A DNA stretch of 64,000 nt from DASQZK01 sp963809925 (lineage in GTDB: Bacteria > Bacteroidota > Bacteroidia > Bacteroidales > GCA-2748055). The notes under the pieces were generated by a model. It was not told where the DNA came from. It saw nothing but the letters and a program-made list of their open reading frames with translations, and did no database searches. A program made the position numbers and the translations under genes. The stretch's first letter is position 1. Each line of letters opens with the position of its first letter. Below are positions 16,055 to 25,230 of this stretch, in pieces. Location of the stretch: the NCBI GenBank assembly GCA_963809925.1, contig CAWELH010000010.1:248001-312000 (forward strand). Direction: 5' to 3'.

Positions 16055-17350
16055 ATGAACATAATTAAGAATCCCGGTAAGGAACTCTGGAGTACATTAT
16101 TGGAGAGGCCTGCTATTGATTTTGAGTCGTTGATGAATTCTGTTTCTGAGATCCTGGGGGACGTTAAGAAACGTGGTGACCAGGCGTTGATAGACTATAC
16201 CGTGAAGTTCGATAAGGTGAAACTTGTGGATCTTGCGGTTACCGAGGTGGAGCTGACATTTGCCAAACACGAAATCGATGATGATCTGAAGAAAGCCATC
16301 GGAGTAGCCAGGTCAAACATTGAGCAATTTCATGCAGCACAAAAGCATTCAACAGTAAACGTTGAAACGACCCCAGGTGTAAAATGTTGGCAAAAAACAC
16401 TTCCTATTGAAAAGGTCGGCTTGTACATACCTGGTGGTACTGCACCGTTGCTTTCAACGGTACTTATGCTGGGTATTCCGGCAAAAATGGCGGGTTGCAG
16501 GGAGATTGTGCTTTGCACTCCACCCGATAAACAAGGGAAAATACATCCCGCCATCCTCTATGTCGCAGATATTCTTGGGATCTCTAAAGTTTTCAAAATA
16601 GGCGGAGCGCAGGCAATTGCCGCCATGGCATACGGTACGGAATCAGTACCACAGGTTTATAAGATATTCGGTCCCGGCAACCAGTATGTTCAGGCAGCCA
16701 AAATGAAGGTAAGTCTGGAAAAGACCGCCATTGACATGCCTGCCGGCCCTTCCGAGGTGGCTGTTATGGCTGACGATAGCAGCGATGCATCTTTCGTGGC
16801 TTCCGATCTCCTTTCCCAGGCTGAGCATGGTGTCGACAGCCAGGTACTCCTTGTAACTACATCCTCTGCACTGATTGAAAAGGTACAGCTTGAACTCGAC
16901 AAACAACTTAAAAATCTCCCAAGAAAGGATATCGCCGGTAAGGCCCTTGACAACAGTAAGATTATTCTGATGAATGATGAGGATGATATGGTAGAACTCA
17001 TAAATGAATATGCTCCGGAACACTTGATCATCGTTACGAAGAATTATAGGGCACTGGCGGACAGGATTATCAATGCAGGATCTGTTTTCCTTGGCGGATT
17101 TTCTCCGGAAAGTGCCGGCGACTATGCGTCAGGAACCAACCATACTCTACCTACTAATGGGACCGCCAAAGCATACAGCGGAGTCAACCTCGACAGTTTT
17201 ACCAAAAAGCTCACCTTTCAGGAACTTACCGAATACGGATTGTTCAATATTGGACCTTCAGTTGAAAAGATGGCCGAAGCGGAACACCTGGAAGCACATA
17301 AAAATGCAGTAAGACTCAGAGTGACAAAAGTGGCAAACAACTATAAGTAA
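16055..17350 (+). CDS. hisD: Histidinol dehydrogenase
   Basis: Catalyses the last two oxidations, L-histidinol to L-histidine with NAD. 431 residues, normal length. Zinc ligands are visible as Q255 and H258 (LLSQAEHGVDSQ), and the catalytic pair E322-H323 in EYAPEHLI. Other conserved stretches are YIPGGTAPLLSTVLM and FGPGNQYVQAAK. It begins 19 nt after hisG, and its TAA overlaps the hisC ATG by one base (TAATG, 17348-17352). Confidence 0.97.
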   Translation: MNIIKNPGKELWSTLLERPAIDFESLMNSVSEILGDVKKRGDQALIDYTVKFDKVKLVDLAVTEVELTFAKHEIDDDLKKAIGVARSNIEQFHAAQKHSTVNVETTPGVKCWQKTLPIEKVGLYIPGGTAPLLSTVLMLGIPAKMAGCREIVLCTPPDKQGKIHPAILYVADILGISKVFKIGGAQAIAAMAYGTESVPQVYKIFGPGNQYVQAAKMKVSLEKTAIDMPAGPSEVAVMADDSSDASFVASDLLSQAEHGVDSQVLLVTTSSALIEKVQLELDKQLKNLPRKDIAGKALDNSKIILMNDEDDMVELINEYAPEHLIIVTKNYRALADRIINAGSVFLGGFSPESAGDYASGTNHTLPTNGTAKAYSGVNLDSFTKKLTFQELTEYGLFNIGPSVEKMAEAEHLEAHKNAVRLRVTKVANNYK

Positions 17351-18390
17351 TGGATTTTGATCTTACAAAACTTATCCGGTCGAATATTGCCGGCCTGATG
17401 CCTTATTCTTCAGCAAGAGACGAATATACGGGTAATGATGCCGTGTTGTTGGATGCAAACGAAAATCCGTACAACCAGCCTTATAACCGATATCCGGATC
17501 CCCACCAGCGAAGACTTAAGGAAATAATTTCAGGCTTGTACAATATCGGTACAGAAAGTATCTTCCTTGGTAATGGCAGCGATGAAGCCATTGATTTGCT
17601 CTTTCGGGCATTTTGTGTGCCGGGAAGGGACCAGGTCATTGCCATAGATCCATCCTACGGTATGTACGAAGTGTCGGCCGGAATAAATGACGTCCACATA
17701 GTTAAGGTTCTGCTCAATGATGACTTCAGCCTTAATACTGAAGCTATCATCAAAGCAACCGGACCATCGGTAAAAATGATCTTTCTTTGCTCTCCCAACA
17801 ACCCGACATCCAATCTGCTGGATGAAGAAGCCATGATCAGGATCGCTGCTAATTTTAGCGGCCTGCTCATTGTCGATGAAGCATACATCGATTTCGCGGG
17901 AAGCAACGGCATGTTGGAACACTTGGGAGGCCTTGAAAACCTGGTTGTGCTGCGGACTCTCTCCAAAGCGTGGGGACTTGCCGGAATACGTCTCGGCATG
18001 GCCTTTGCAGCACCGGATATCATTCGTATCCTGGATAAAATAAAGTACCCGTATAATATCAATGTACTCACTCAGGAATACGCCATGTCTTTCCTGGACG
18101 ATCCGGAGCAGAAAGAAATGTGGGTCCGCGAAATCATAAGGCAAAGGATAAGGCTTGAAACCGAATTCATTACATATCCATTCGTTCGGCATATTTTTCA
18201 TTCCGATGCAAATTTTCTCCTGGTACGGGTTGAACGGCCATTGGAACTATACAACTATCTCAGAGACGCAAAGGTGATTGTGCGTGACCGCTCCAGAGCT
18301 CATCTGTGCGATGGCTGCCTCAGGGTCACCGTTGGCACACCGGAGGAAAATGACAAACTATTAAACCTGCTGAAAAAATTCCCGGCTTAA
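17350..18390 (+). CDS. hisC: Histidinol-phosphate aminotransferase
   Basis: A fold-type I PLP aminotransferase of 346 residues that converts imidazole acetol phosphate to histidinol phosphate. The PLP lysine is K206 in RTLSKAWGLAGIRLG; the PLP-binding Asp/Tyr are in IVDEAYIDF (174-182), and the substrate loop LDANENPYN is near the N-terminus. It starts on the stop codon of hisD, so it is translationally coupled. The usual R for phosphate binding near the C-terminus is in RVTVGTPEENDKLL. Confidence 0.96.
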   Translation: MDFDLTKLIRSNIAGLMPYSSARDEYTGNDAVLLDANENPYNQPYNRYPDPHQRRLKEIISGLYNIGTESIFLGNGSDEAIDLLFRAFCVPGRDQVIAIDPSYGMYEVSAGINDVHIVKVLLNDDFSLNTEAIIKATGPSVKMIFLCSPNNPTSNLLDEEAMIRIAANFSGLLIVDEAYIDFAGSNGMLEHLGGLENLVVLRTLSKAWGLAGIRLGMAFAAPDIIRILDKIKYPYNINVLTQEYAMSFLDDPEQKEMWVREIIRQRIRLETEFITYPFVRHIFHSDANFLLVRVERPLELYNYLRDAKVIVRDRSRAHLCDGCLRVTVGTPEENDKLLNLLKKFPA

Positions 18391-18436
18391 AACGGGTTGA
18401 GTATCTGAAAATCGGCATCTGCCCAATATTTGAACT

Positions 18437-19561
18437 ATGAAAAAAGTATTGTTTATCGACAGAGACGGCACGCTGATCGTCGAACCGCCTAAAGACTATC
18501 AGGTCGACAGTCTCGATAAACTTGAGTTTGTGCCGGGTGTATTTCGGAATCTTTACAGGATCAGGCATTTTCTCGATTATGAACTCGTTATTGTCAGTAA
18601 TCAGGATGGCATGGGGAGCAAACGTTTTCCATACGAACAGTTTATCGGTCCGCATGAAAAATTTCTTCAGGCCTTTAAAAATGAAGATGTAATTTTCGAC
18701 GATATCCTCATTGACACCTCGATGCCGGAAGAAAATGCCCCGACGAGGAAGCCCCGAACCGGTCTTCTGGAGAAATATACAAACGGTAGTTATGATCTTG
18801 CTTCTTCATATGTGGTCGGCGACCGGATAACCGATATAGAACTGGCTGCAAACCTGTCGGCGAAGGCAATATTCTTTGGCAGTCCTTCAATGTCTTCGGA
18901 AATTGAAAGTGCCGGTTTATCAAAGCGTTGTGCATTGATCACACAATCCTGGGATAAGATATGGGAATTTCTTTCGGTACCGCCAAGAGTCTCCTCAATC
19001 CTAAGAAATACTAAGGAGACACAAATAAGTATAACCCTTAACCTGGACGGGAGTGGAATGTCAGGCATTTCAACAGGACTCGGATTTTTCGATCATATGT
19101 TGGAGCAGATTCCAAAGCATGCAGGCATCGATCTCGAACTTGTAACGGATGGTGACCTTGAGGTTGATGAACATCATACTATTGAAGATACAGCCATTGC
19201 TCTAGGAGAAGCTTTTCATAAAGCCCTTGGAGATAAAAAAGGAATTATGCGCTATGGTTTTTTGCTACCGATGGATGACAGCCTCGCCCAGGTCGCCGTT
19301 GATTTCGGAGGCCGGAGCTGGCTGGTGTGGGATGCAGAGTTTAAACGTGAAAAAATCGGTGACGTTCCAACTGAATTGTTCTACCACTTTTTCAAATCCT
19401 TCACTGATGCAGCTCATTGTAACCTGAATATCAAGGTAGAAGGAGACAATGAGCATCATAAGATCGAAGCTATTTTTAAAGCATTTGCAAGAGCCGTGAA
19501 AATGGCCATAAAGAAAGATCCTTTTGATAACTCGCTTCCAAGCACAAAGGGAGTTTTATAA
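18437..19561 (+). CDS. hisB: Bifunctional histidinol-phosphatase / imidazoleglycerol-phosphate dehydratase
   Basis: A 374-residue fusion. The N-terminal half (about 1-165) is a HAD histidinol phosphatase with nucleophile motif DRDGT (D8, D10) and a zinc-loop region. The C-terminal half (about 185-374) is imidazoleglycerol-phosphate dehydratase with metal-binding motifs DEHHTIED and NEHHKIEA. It performs steps 6 and 8 of the pathway. This fusion is known from enterobacteria and Bacteroidetes. The gap after hisC is 46 nt; hisH follows after one base. Confidence 0.96.
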   Translation: MKKVLFIDRDGTLIVEPPKDYQVDSLDKLEFVPGVFRNLYRIRHFLDYELVIVSNQDGMGSKRFPYEQFIGPHEKFLQAFKNEDVIFDDILIDTSMPEENAPTRKPRTGLLEKYTNGSYDLASSYVVGDRITDIELAANLSAKAIFFGSPSMSSEIESAGLSKRCALITQSWDKIWEFLSVPPRVSSILRNTKETQISITLNLDGSGMSGISTGLGFFDHMLEQIPKHAGIDLELVTDGDLEVDEHHTIEDTAIALGEAFHKALGDKKGIMRYGFLLPMDDSLAQVAVDFGGRSWLVWDAEFKREKIGDVPTELFYHFFKSFTDAAHCNLNIKVEGDNEHHKIEAIFKAFARAVKMAIKKDPFDNSLPSTKGVL

Positions 19562-19562
19562 A

Positions 19563-20144
19563 ATGAACATCGCGATAATAAAATATAACGCAGGAAACAT
19601 CATGTCAGTCAGGCATGCCCTGGGACGTCTTGGTTATGAAGCACGTGTGACCGGTGACCCTGAATTTATCAGGAAGGCAGACAGGGTTATATTTCCAGGC
19701 GTGGGAGAAGCCTCCACTACCATGGCTTTCCTGAGGAAACATGGTTTCGACGAGCTTATCAGGGGACTGGAGCAGCCCGTGCTGGGTATCTGCCTGGGTC
19801 AACAGCTGATGTGCTCGCATTCCGATGAAGGCGACACCGGATGCATCGGCATCTTTGATACCGGTGTCAGAAAATTTGAACCGGTTTTGAACGTTCCACA
19901 TATGGGATGGAATGATCTTACGCATACTAAAGGGAAACTTTTAAAAGGCATTCCCGCAAACAGTTATGTGTATTTTGTTCACAGCTATTATGTACCGGTG
20001 TGTGAATTTACTGTCGCTGAATGTAATTATATCGTTCCGTTCAGCGCCGCACTTGAAAAAAATAACTTCTTTGCTACACAGTTTCACCCTGAAAAGAGTG
20101 GAGCCATTGGACAAAAAATTCTGGAAAACTTTATAAATCTCTGA
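19563..20144 (+). CDS. hisH: Imidazole glycerol phosphate synthase, glutamine amidotransferase subunit
   Basis: A class I glutamine amidotransferase of 193 residues that feeds ammonia to HisF. The catalytic triad is C77 (LGICLGQQLM), H175 and E177 (QFHPEKSG). The ATG at 19563 follows the hisB stop by one base and gives the family-typical N-terminus (MNIAIIKYNAGN); a longer frame from 19524 would overlap hisB and is not needed. Its TGA overlaps the hisA ATG by one base (TGATG, 20142-20146). Confidence 0.96.
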   Translation: MNIAIIKYNAGNIMSVRHALGRLGYEARVTGDPEFIRKADRVIFPGVGEASTTMAFLRKHGFDELIRGLEQPVLGICLGQQLMCSHSDEGDTGCIGIFDTGVRKFEPVLNVPHMGWNDLTHTKGKLLKGIPANSYVYFVHSYYVPVCEFTVAECNYIVPFSAALEKNNFFATQFHPEKSGAIGQKILENFINL

Positions 20145-20866
20145 TGGAAATTATTCCGGCAATTGATATTATCGATGGCAAATGCGTCAGACTGAGAAAG
20201 GGAGACTACAACACCAAAAAAGTGTACAACGAAAATCCACTGGAAGTTGCACTGATGTTTGAGTCCTGGGGTATAAAGCGCCTGCATCTTGTAGATCTGG
20301 ACGGGGCTAAAGCAGGCCATATTGTGAACCATCACGTACTGGAAGCCATTGCTTTGAAAACAGCCCTGGAGATTGATTTTGGAGGGGGAATCAAGACCCG
20401 CAAGGACCTGGAAACTGCTTTTAACAGTGGAGCCGAAATGGTAACCGGAGGCAGTATTGCCGTCAGGGATCAGGATATGTTCCTGTCATGGTTGGATGAA
20501 TACGGCCCTGAAAAAATTATCCTTGGCGCCGATCACCGGGATCAGAAAATCTCGGTGACAGGCTGGACAGAAGACAGTGGTCAGGATCTGTTTGGCTTTG
20601 TCGGTTTCTATGTCAACCAGGGCATTGAAAAGGTAATATGCACGAATATTAACTTCGATGGCATGATGGACGGCCCTGATTTAGAAAATTACACATCACT
20701 CCTTAAGAAGTTCAAAGGTCTGTATCTCATTGCCAGCGGGGGTGTAGGCGATATTATCGACCTGGACGCACTGGAAAATGCCGGGATACCTGCCGTTATC
20801 ATAGGTAAAGCTATTTACGAAGGGAGTATATCGGAGGAAGAGATTCAGACCTTCTTAATTGACTAA
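20144..20866 (+). CDS. hisA: ProFAR isomerase (1-(5-phosphoribosyl)-5-[(5-phosphoribosylamino)methylideneamino] imidazole-4-carboxamide isomerase)
   Basis: A (beta/alpha)8 barrel of 240 residues for the Amadori rearrangement in histidine synthesis. Catalytic aspartates are D8 (IPAIDIIDG) and D130 (ILGADHRD). The two phosphate-binding glycine loops are visible (DFGGGIKT and ASGGVG). Start codon overlaps the hisH stop, implying coupled translation. Confidence 0.96.
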   Translation: MEIIPAIDIIDGKCVRLRKGDYNTKKVYNENPLEVALMFESWGIKRLHLVDLDGAKAGHIVNHHVLEAIALKTALEIDFGGGIKTRKDLETAFNSGAEMVTGGSIAVRDQDMFLSWLDEYGPEKIILGADHRDQKISVTGWTEDSGQDLFGFVGFYVNQGIEKVICTNINFDGMMDGPDLENYTSLLKKFKGLYLIASGGVGDIIDLDALENAGIPAVIIGKAIYEGSISEEEIQTFLID

Positions 20867-20869
20867 AAT

Positions 20870-21625
20870 ATGTTGGCCAAACGAATTATTCCCTGCCTTG
20901 ATATCAGGGACGGAAAAACAGTGAAAGGGATTAATTTTCTTGATGTACAGGACGTTGGCGATCCTGTGGAACTGGGTGCAAAATATGCACGGGAGGGCGC
21001 TGACGAACTTGTTTACCTGGATATCACAGCAACCTTTGAGAAACGAAAACTATTTGCCGACCTGGTCAAACGTATCGCAGAACATCTTAATATTCCTTTT
21101 ACGGTTGGCGGAGGGATTAATGAGATTGAAGATGCCGACCGTTTGCTAAGCGCAGGTGCTGATAAGATATCTATAAATTCTTCCGCCGTAAGGAAGCCGG
21201 AGCTGATCGAACAGATTGCCAGGGGGTATGGCAGCCAGTTTGTTGTGGTGGCGATCGATGCGCTGCAGGAAGAGGATGGCAATTGGTGGGTGTATGTAAA
21301 TGGAGGCCGCATAAAAACAGATAAGGAACTCTTTTCATGGGCAGCCGAAGCCCAGGATCGGGGTGCCGGTGAAATTCTCTTTACGTCAATGAATCACGAC
21401 GGGACGAAAAACGGCTACGCAAACTATGCCCTCGCAACCTTGTCGGATAAACTGTCCATACCGGTCATCGCCAGTGGTGGAGCGGGAAAGAGGGAACACT
21501 TTGTTGATGTATTCACTACAGGACGCGCAGATGCTGCCCTTGCAGCCAGCATATTTCATTATAATGAAATTCCGGTAGGGGAATTGAAGGAATACCTGCG
21601 AAAACTGAATATTATTGTAAGATAA
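20870..21625 (+). CDS. hisF: Imidazole glycerol phosphate synthase, cyclase subunit
   Basis: A (beta/alpha)8 barrel of 251 residues, related to HisA, that makes imidazole glycerol phosphate and AICAR with ammonia from HisH. Catalytic residues D11 (PCLDIRDG) and D130 (VVVAIDAL) are intact, with phosphate loops TVGGGI and ASGGAG. It starts 3 nt after hisA and ends 11 nt before the ATG of hisIE. Confidence 0.97.
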   Translation: MLAKRIIPCLDIRDGKTVKGINFLDVQDVGDPVELGAKYAREGADELVYLDITATFEKRKLFADLVKRIAEHLNIPFTVGGGINEIEDADRLLSAGADKISINSSAVRKPELIEQIARGYGSQFVVVAIDALQEEDGNWWVYVNGGRIKTDKELFSWAAEAQDRGAGEILFTSMNHDGTKNGYANYALATLSDKLSIPVIASGGAGKREHFVDVFTTGRADAALAASIFHYNEIPVGELKEYLRKLNIIVR

Positions 21626-21636
21626 ACTTGCCGATT

Positions 21637-22233
21637 ATGGAACTAGATTTTGCCAAAATGCAGGGACTGATACCTGCAGTAATTCAGGATGAAGCTACGG
21701 GGAAGGTCCTAATGCTGGGCTTTATGAATGAAGAAGCATATAATAAAACAGTTGAAAGTGGCCTGGTAACCTTTTTCAGCAGAACGAAAAACAGACTTTG
21801 GACCAAAGGTGAGGAGAGCGGTAATCATCTTGTGGTTAAGGAGGTGATCCCTGACTGTGACAGGGATACACTTCTCATCAAGGCTACACCCAAAGGGCCG
21901 GTCTGCCACACCGGTAGTGATACATGCTTCGATGAGGTGAATGCAGGCCGCGATCTTCAGTTCCTGGGGTATCTGCAGGATCTCATTGACCAGAGGAAGT
22001 CGGAGATGCCGGAAGGCTCATATACGACACGTCTGTTTAACAAAGGCATAAATAAAATAGCTCAGAAAGTGGGAGAGGAAGCTGTTGAGTTGGTGATTGA
22101 AGCTATGGACAACAATGACGTTCTCTTCCTCAATGAAGCCGCTGATTTGGTCTATCATCTGCTTGTACTTCTTTCTGCAAGGAATTACGGTCTGCATGAT
22201 GTTGTCAAAATCCTGGAGGAAAGGCATAAGTAG
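21637..22233 (+). CDS. hisIE: Bifunctional phosphoribosyl-AMP cyclohydrolase / phosphoribosyl-ATP pyrophosphatase
   Basis: A 198-residue fusion. The HisI part (about 1-105) has the zinc cysteines in IPDCDRDT and GPVCHTGSDTCF. The HisE part (about 108-198) has the MazG-like helices with KVGEEAVELVIEA and NEAADLVYHLLVLL. It carries steps 2 and 3 of the pathway. The ATG at 21637 is preferred to a TTG at 21628. It is the last gene of the operon; no clear terminator follows, only the repeat-rich gap. Confidence 0.96.
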   Translation: MELDFAKMQGLIPAVIQDEATGKVLMLGFMNEEAYNKTVESGLVTFFSRTKNRLWTKGEESGNHLVVKEVIPDCDRDTLLIKATPKGPVCHTGSDTCFDEVNAGRDLQFLGYLQDLIDQRKSEMPEGSYTTRLFNKGINKIAQKVGEEAVELVIEAMDNNDVLFLNEAADLVYHLLVLLSARNYGLHDVVKILEERHK

Positions 22234-22583
22234 GGAGAAGTGATCCGCCTACGCTGAAGCTCCGGCGGACGCGGGGGAGTGATGGGGTGATGAAGTTAGG
22301 GAGTTAGGGAGTGAAGAGAGGGAAAGATTTTAGGACCGCTCAATAATTCACCAAACTGCGTCCGCTGGAACTTGCGCCACTGCTAAATCTAAGGCTGATT
22401 AAAAAATCAACAAATCAATAAATAATTGATGCGGGTCGTAAGTGTTTGTAGAAACGATTCTTCCATGCCGGAGGCATTCACCAATATTAGCCGTGGTTTT
22501 GCCCATGGAGAGGATAAGGTTCTATAGCTCACTTTTGAATTCACCAAACCGCGTCCGCCGGAGCTTAAGCGATGTTGGATCAC

Positions 22584-22653
22584 CAAACCCCCTTCGACAA
22601 GCTCAGGGACCGGACGTATTTTTTTCTATCGGATGATTATTTCGACACTGGTT
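22584..22653 (+). repeat. 70-nt dispersed repeat, copy 1 (divergent)
   Basis: Begins CAAACCCCCTTCGACAAGC and ends GACACTGGTT. It aligns over its whole length with the copies at 22940 and 23033 but has around a dozen or more differences, mostly in the second half. Confidence 0.8.
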
Positions 22654-22939
22654 TTGGATTGTGCCCTTACAATATTGTTCTTATATACGTATATGTAGGG
22701 GATCCCACCCCCCGCCCACCACCCTTAATGCTCCGAAAGAACAATTCTCAGCTACCGCCTATCATGTTATAAAGCAGAGCGCAGAAATTATTTTTCTAGT
22801 CAAATTGGGTTCCCCCGTGCCCCCCAATTAAACCTTAATGTGAAATACGACTGAATATCAGCCAGGACAAATTTGTTTTTTTCGAACATCCTCGATTCAC
22901 CAAACTGAGTCCTCCGTAACTTCAGCGGAGGTGGATCGC

Positions 22940-23009
22940 CAAACCCCCTTCGGCAAGCTCAGGGACCGGATGTAATTTTCTCCGTTGCATGATTGATTCG
23001 AGGCTGGTT
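22940..23009 (+). repeat. 70-nt dispersed repeat, copy 2
   Basis: Begins CAAACCCCCTTCGGCAAGC and ends CGAGGCTGGTT. It differs from copy 3 by only about two bases. It is preceded by the module CACCAAACTGAGTCC...GGTGGATCGC, which also precedes copy 1. Confidence 0.9.
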
Positions 23010-23032
23010 CTTTAGATCACTCTTCAAATCAA

Positions 23033-23102
23033 CAAACCCCCTTCGGCAAGCTCAGGGATCGGATGTAATTTTCTTCGTTGCATGATTGATTCGAGGCTGG
23101 TT
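23033..23102 (+). repeat. 70-nt dispersed repeat, copy 3
   Basis: Nearly identical to copy 2, starting 93 nt further on. It lacks the upstream module present at copies 1 and 2. The CTTCGGCAAGCTCAGG core resembles dispersed motifs I recall from environmental bacterial genomes, which I cannot verify here. Confidence 0.9.
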
Positions 23103-23112
23103 TAGATTATGC

Positions 23113-23202
23113 CTCACTCCCTAACTCCCTAACTTCCTAACTTTCTAACTTCCTAACTTCCTAACTTCCTAACTTCCTAACTCCCTAACTCCCTGACTTC
23201 CC
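23113..23202. repeat. 8-bp tandem array, TYCCTAAC type
   Basis: About eleven imperfect copies of an 8-bp unit (TTCCTAAC/TCCCTAAC) run up to the stop codon of the M13 peptidase gene at 23203. The same unit family occurs at about 22275-22316 (reverse strand), 56965-57231 and 62851-62960. Confidence 0.9.
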
Positions 23203-25224
23203 TCACCAAATCCTGGCTCGATCCTCTACAGGAATGAACATCTCAGATGAATCGGAAACACCAAATGCCTCATAAAAAGCCTCCAGGTTCGGCAACGGAC
23301 CATTCACCCTATACCGTCCCAGTGAGTGAACATCCTCTTTCGTCCGCCGGAGGATTTCTTTATCGTTGATATTCTGTGCCCAGACATGTGCGTATGCAAG
23401 GAAGAACCGCTGATTAGGTGTAAATCCGTTTATGATGTCTTGCGGTGGGTTTTCATCCCAGGCCTTCCTGACCGCGCTAAAGGAAATATTCAACCCGCCA
23501 AGATCGGCGATGTTTTCCCCAAGGGTGAGCTTTCCATTGGCGGAAATTGTATCCAAAACGTTAAAGCAATCAAACTGATCGATCAATACCTGTGTGCGTG
23601 CCATAAACTTGAATGCATCCTCACTCGTCCACCAGTCGCGGAGGTTACCATCCTTATCGTACTGCCTGCCTTGGTCATCGAAACCATGCGACATTTCATG
23701 ACCAATCACCACACCGATCGCGCCGTAATTTACAGCATCATCTGCCTCGAGGTAGAAGAAGGGAGGCTGAAGGATACCGGCCGGGAACACGATTTCATTC
23801 CGGCTCGGGCTGTAATAGGCATTGACCGTTTGCGGAGTCATTCCCCATTCCGTTGGATCCACGGGCTTTCCGATCTTGCTGATCTGATACAGGAAATTAA
23901 ACCGCTCAGCTCTTTTCATATTATTGTAATAGGAGTCATCCTGTACATCAAGGCCGGAATAATCTCTCCATTTATCGGGATAGCCGATCTTGACCTCCAT
24001 GGCGTCAAGTTTTAGGCGGGCTTCATGTTTTGTGGCTTCACTCATCCAATCGAGATCGTTTATCCGTTCACCCAAAGAATATTTCAGGTTGGATACCAGG
24101 GTAAGCATCCTTTCTTTTGCTTCCGGAGGGAAATATTTTTCAACAAACATCTGGCCGATCGCTTCTCCGAGGGCAAAATCTTCAGTCTGGACGATCCGCT
24201 TCCACCTTGGCTGGATAACTTTTCTGCCCGAGAGGTAATTTCCGTAAAAATCGAAATTAGCATTGACGAAGTCGGAGCTGAGGTAAGGTGCAGCCTGGTT
24301 GATCAGGTACCATTTCATGTATACTTTCCATTCCGCAAGCGGAACATCAGTCATCATTTTATTTACTTCCTTGAAAAACAATGGTTGTCCGACATTTATT
24401 TCGGTAATTTCCGGAATTCCAAGTTCTGCAAGGTAGCCATCCCATTTAAAATCCGGGCTAAGGGTTCTGAGTTCGGCGATTGACATTTTATTGTAGGTGG
24501 CATGGGGATTTCGTCTTTCCAGCCTGGTCATTGAGGCAGATGCAAGCCTTGTTTCCAGTTTAAGAATGAGAGTGGCATCGTCGGCCGCCTGTCCGGAGCT
24601 CTCCCCAGCGAGCTTAAACATTTTCCCCACATATTTCAGGTAGGCATCCCTGATTTCTTTTGCCTTGGTACCCTGATCTGTGTAATAATCCACATCTGTG
24701 AGTCCGAGGCCGCCCTGGTAAAGGTTGGCAATCACCATTTCACTATTTTTCCTGTCGGGAGCACCAAAGAGGTGAAAAAGCACTGAATTGTCACCGCTAT
24801 GCCATATAGAGATGATTTTCTGAATATCCTCCATGGATGATGCTTCGTCGACTTGTGCAAGGTCCTCATTGAGAGGCATGATCCCCAGTTCTTCAATCCT
24901 GACAGAATCCATTCCAATGCTGAAAAAAGTACCAACTTTCTCAGTAATGCTTCCTTTCTCAGCGGACTTTGCAGCAGCTTCCTCGACAAGCGACCTGACC
25001 ATTTTCTGGTTGTCCTCGGCGAGCTTGTCGAAAGCTCCGTAACGGCTGAATTCGTCAGGTAGCGGGTTGTTCCTGAGCCATCCTCCGTTTGCATATTCAT
25101 AAAAATTATTCCCCGGATCTACCCGGGTATTCATATTCGACCTGTCTAAAACCATATCTTTTGTTGAACAACTGTAAGTAAAGAGAATACAGGAAATGGA
25201 AAAAATTAAGAATGCTTTCTTCAT
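23203..25224 (-). CDS. M13-family (neprilysin/PepO-like) metallopeptidase lipoprotein
   Basis: A 673-residue exported endopeptidase of the neprilysin family. The signal peptide ends in a lipobox (FTYSC, Cys19). The zinc site is HEMSH (509-513) with the third ligand E570 in GENIADLGG and the auxiliary D574. The family motif NAYYSPSRNEIVFPAGILQP (468-487) and the C-terminal RVNGPLPNLEAFYEAF are present. It should cut oligopeptides outside the inner membrane. It lies 6 nt downstream of the ornithine aminotransferase gene, so both are probably co-transcribed, which fits peptide and amino-acid use. Its stop codon abuts an 8-bp tandem array. Confidence 0.95.
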   Translation of the reverse strand: MKKAFLIFSISCILFTYSCSTKDMVLDRSNMNTRVDPGNNFYEYANGGWLRNNPLPDEFSRYGAFDKLAEDNQKMVRSLVEEAAAKSAEKGSITEKVGTFFSIGMDSVRIEELGIMPLNEDLAQVDEASSMEDIQKIISIWHSGDNSVLFHLFGAPDRKNSEMVIANLYQGGLGLTDVDYYTDQGTKAKEIRDAYLKYVGKMFKLAGESSGQAADDATLILKLETRLASASMTRLERRNPHATYNKMSIAELRTLSPDFKWDGYLAELGIPEITEINVGQPLFFKEVNKMMTDVPLAEWKVYMKWYLINQAAPYLSSDFVNANFDFYGNYLSGRKVIQPRWKRIVQTEDFALGEAIGQMFVEKYFPPEAKERMLTLVSNLKYSLGERINDLDWMSEATKHEARLKLDAMEVKIGYPDKWRDYSGLDVQDDSYYNNMKRAERFNFLYQISKIGKPVDPTEWGMTPQTVNAYYSPSRNEIVFPAGILQPPFFYLEADDAVNYGAIGVVIGHEMSHGFDDQGRQYDKDGNLRDWWTSEDAFKFMARTQVLIDQFDCFNVLDTISANGKLTLGENIADLGGLNISFSAVRKAWDENPPQDIINGFTPNQRFFLAYAHVWAQNINDKEILRRTKEDVHSLGRYRVNGPLPNLEAFYEAFGVSDSSEMFIPVEDRARIW

Positions 25225-25230
25225 TTTAGG

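Larger units (their letters stand above)
22234..23202. other. Repeat-rich intergenic region, no gene supported
   Basis: About 970 nt between hisIE and the M13 peptidase. It holds three copies of a 70-nt direct repeat; a second module (TTCACCAAACYGxGTCC... followed by ...TGGATC) before two of them and a partial copy at 22348; an inverted copy of that second module at about 22242-22275 (GATCCGCC...GGCGGACGCGG); a reverse-orientation stretch of the 8-bp repeat (about 22275-22316); and a 90-nt 8-bp tandem array at the right end. A possible hairpin AATTGGG/CCCAATT lies near 22805-22830. Short open frames here have no recognisable content. Confidence 0.75.

Noticed and set aside
19524..19562. A longer start for hisH inside hisB
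   Set aside because: The extra 13 residues do not match the HisH N-terminus; the ATG at 19563, one base after the hisB stop, is the natural start.
22442..22772. Short open frames in the repeat-rich region behind hisIE
   Set aside because: They run across the dispersed repeats and read the repeat in arbitrary frames; no start context or conserved content.
23113..23202. The 8-bp arrays considered as a CRISPR array
   Set aside because: Units are contiguous 8-mers with no spacers and no cas genes nearby.
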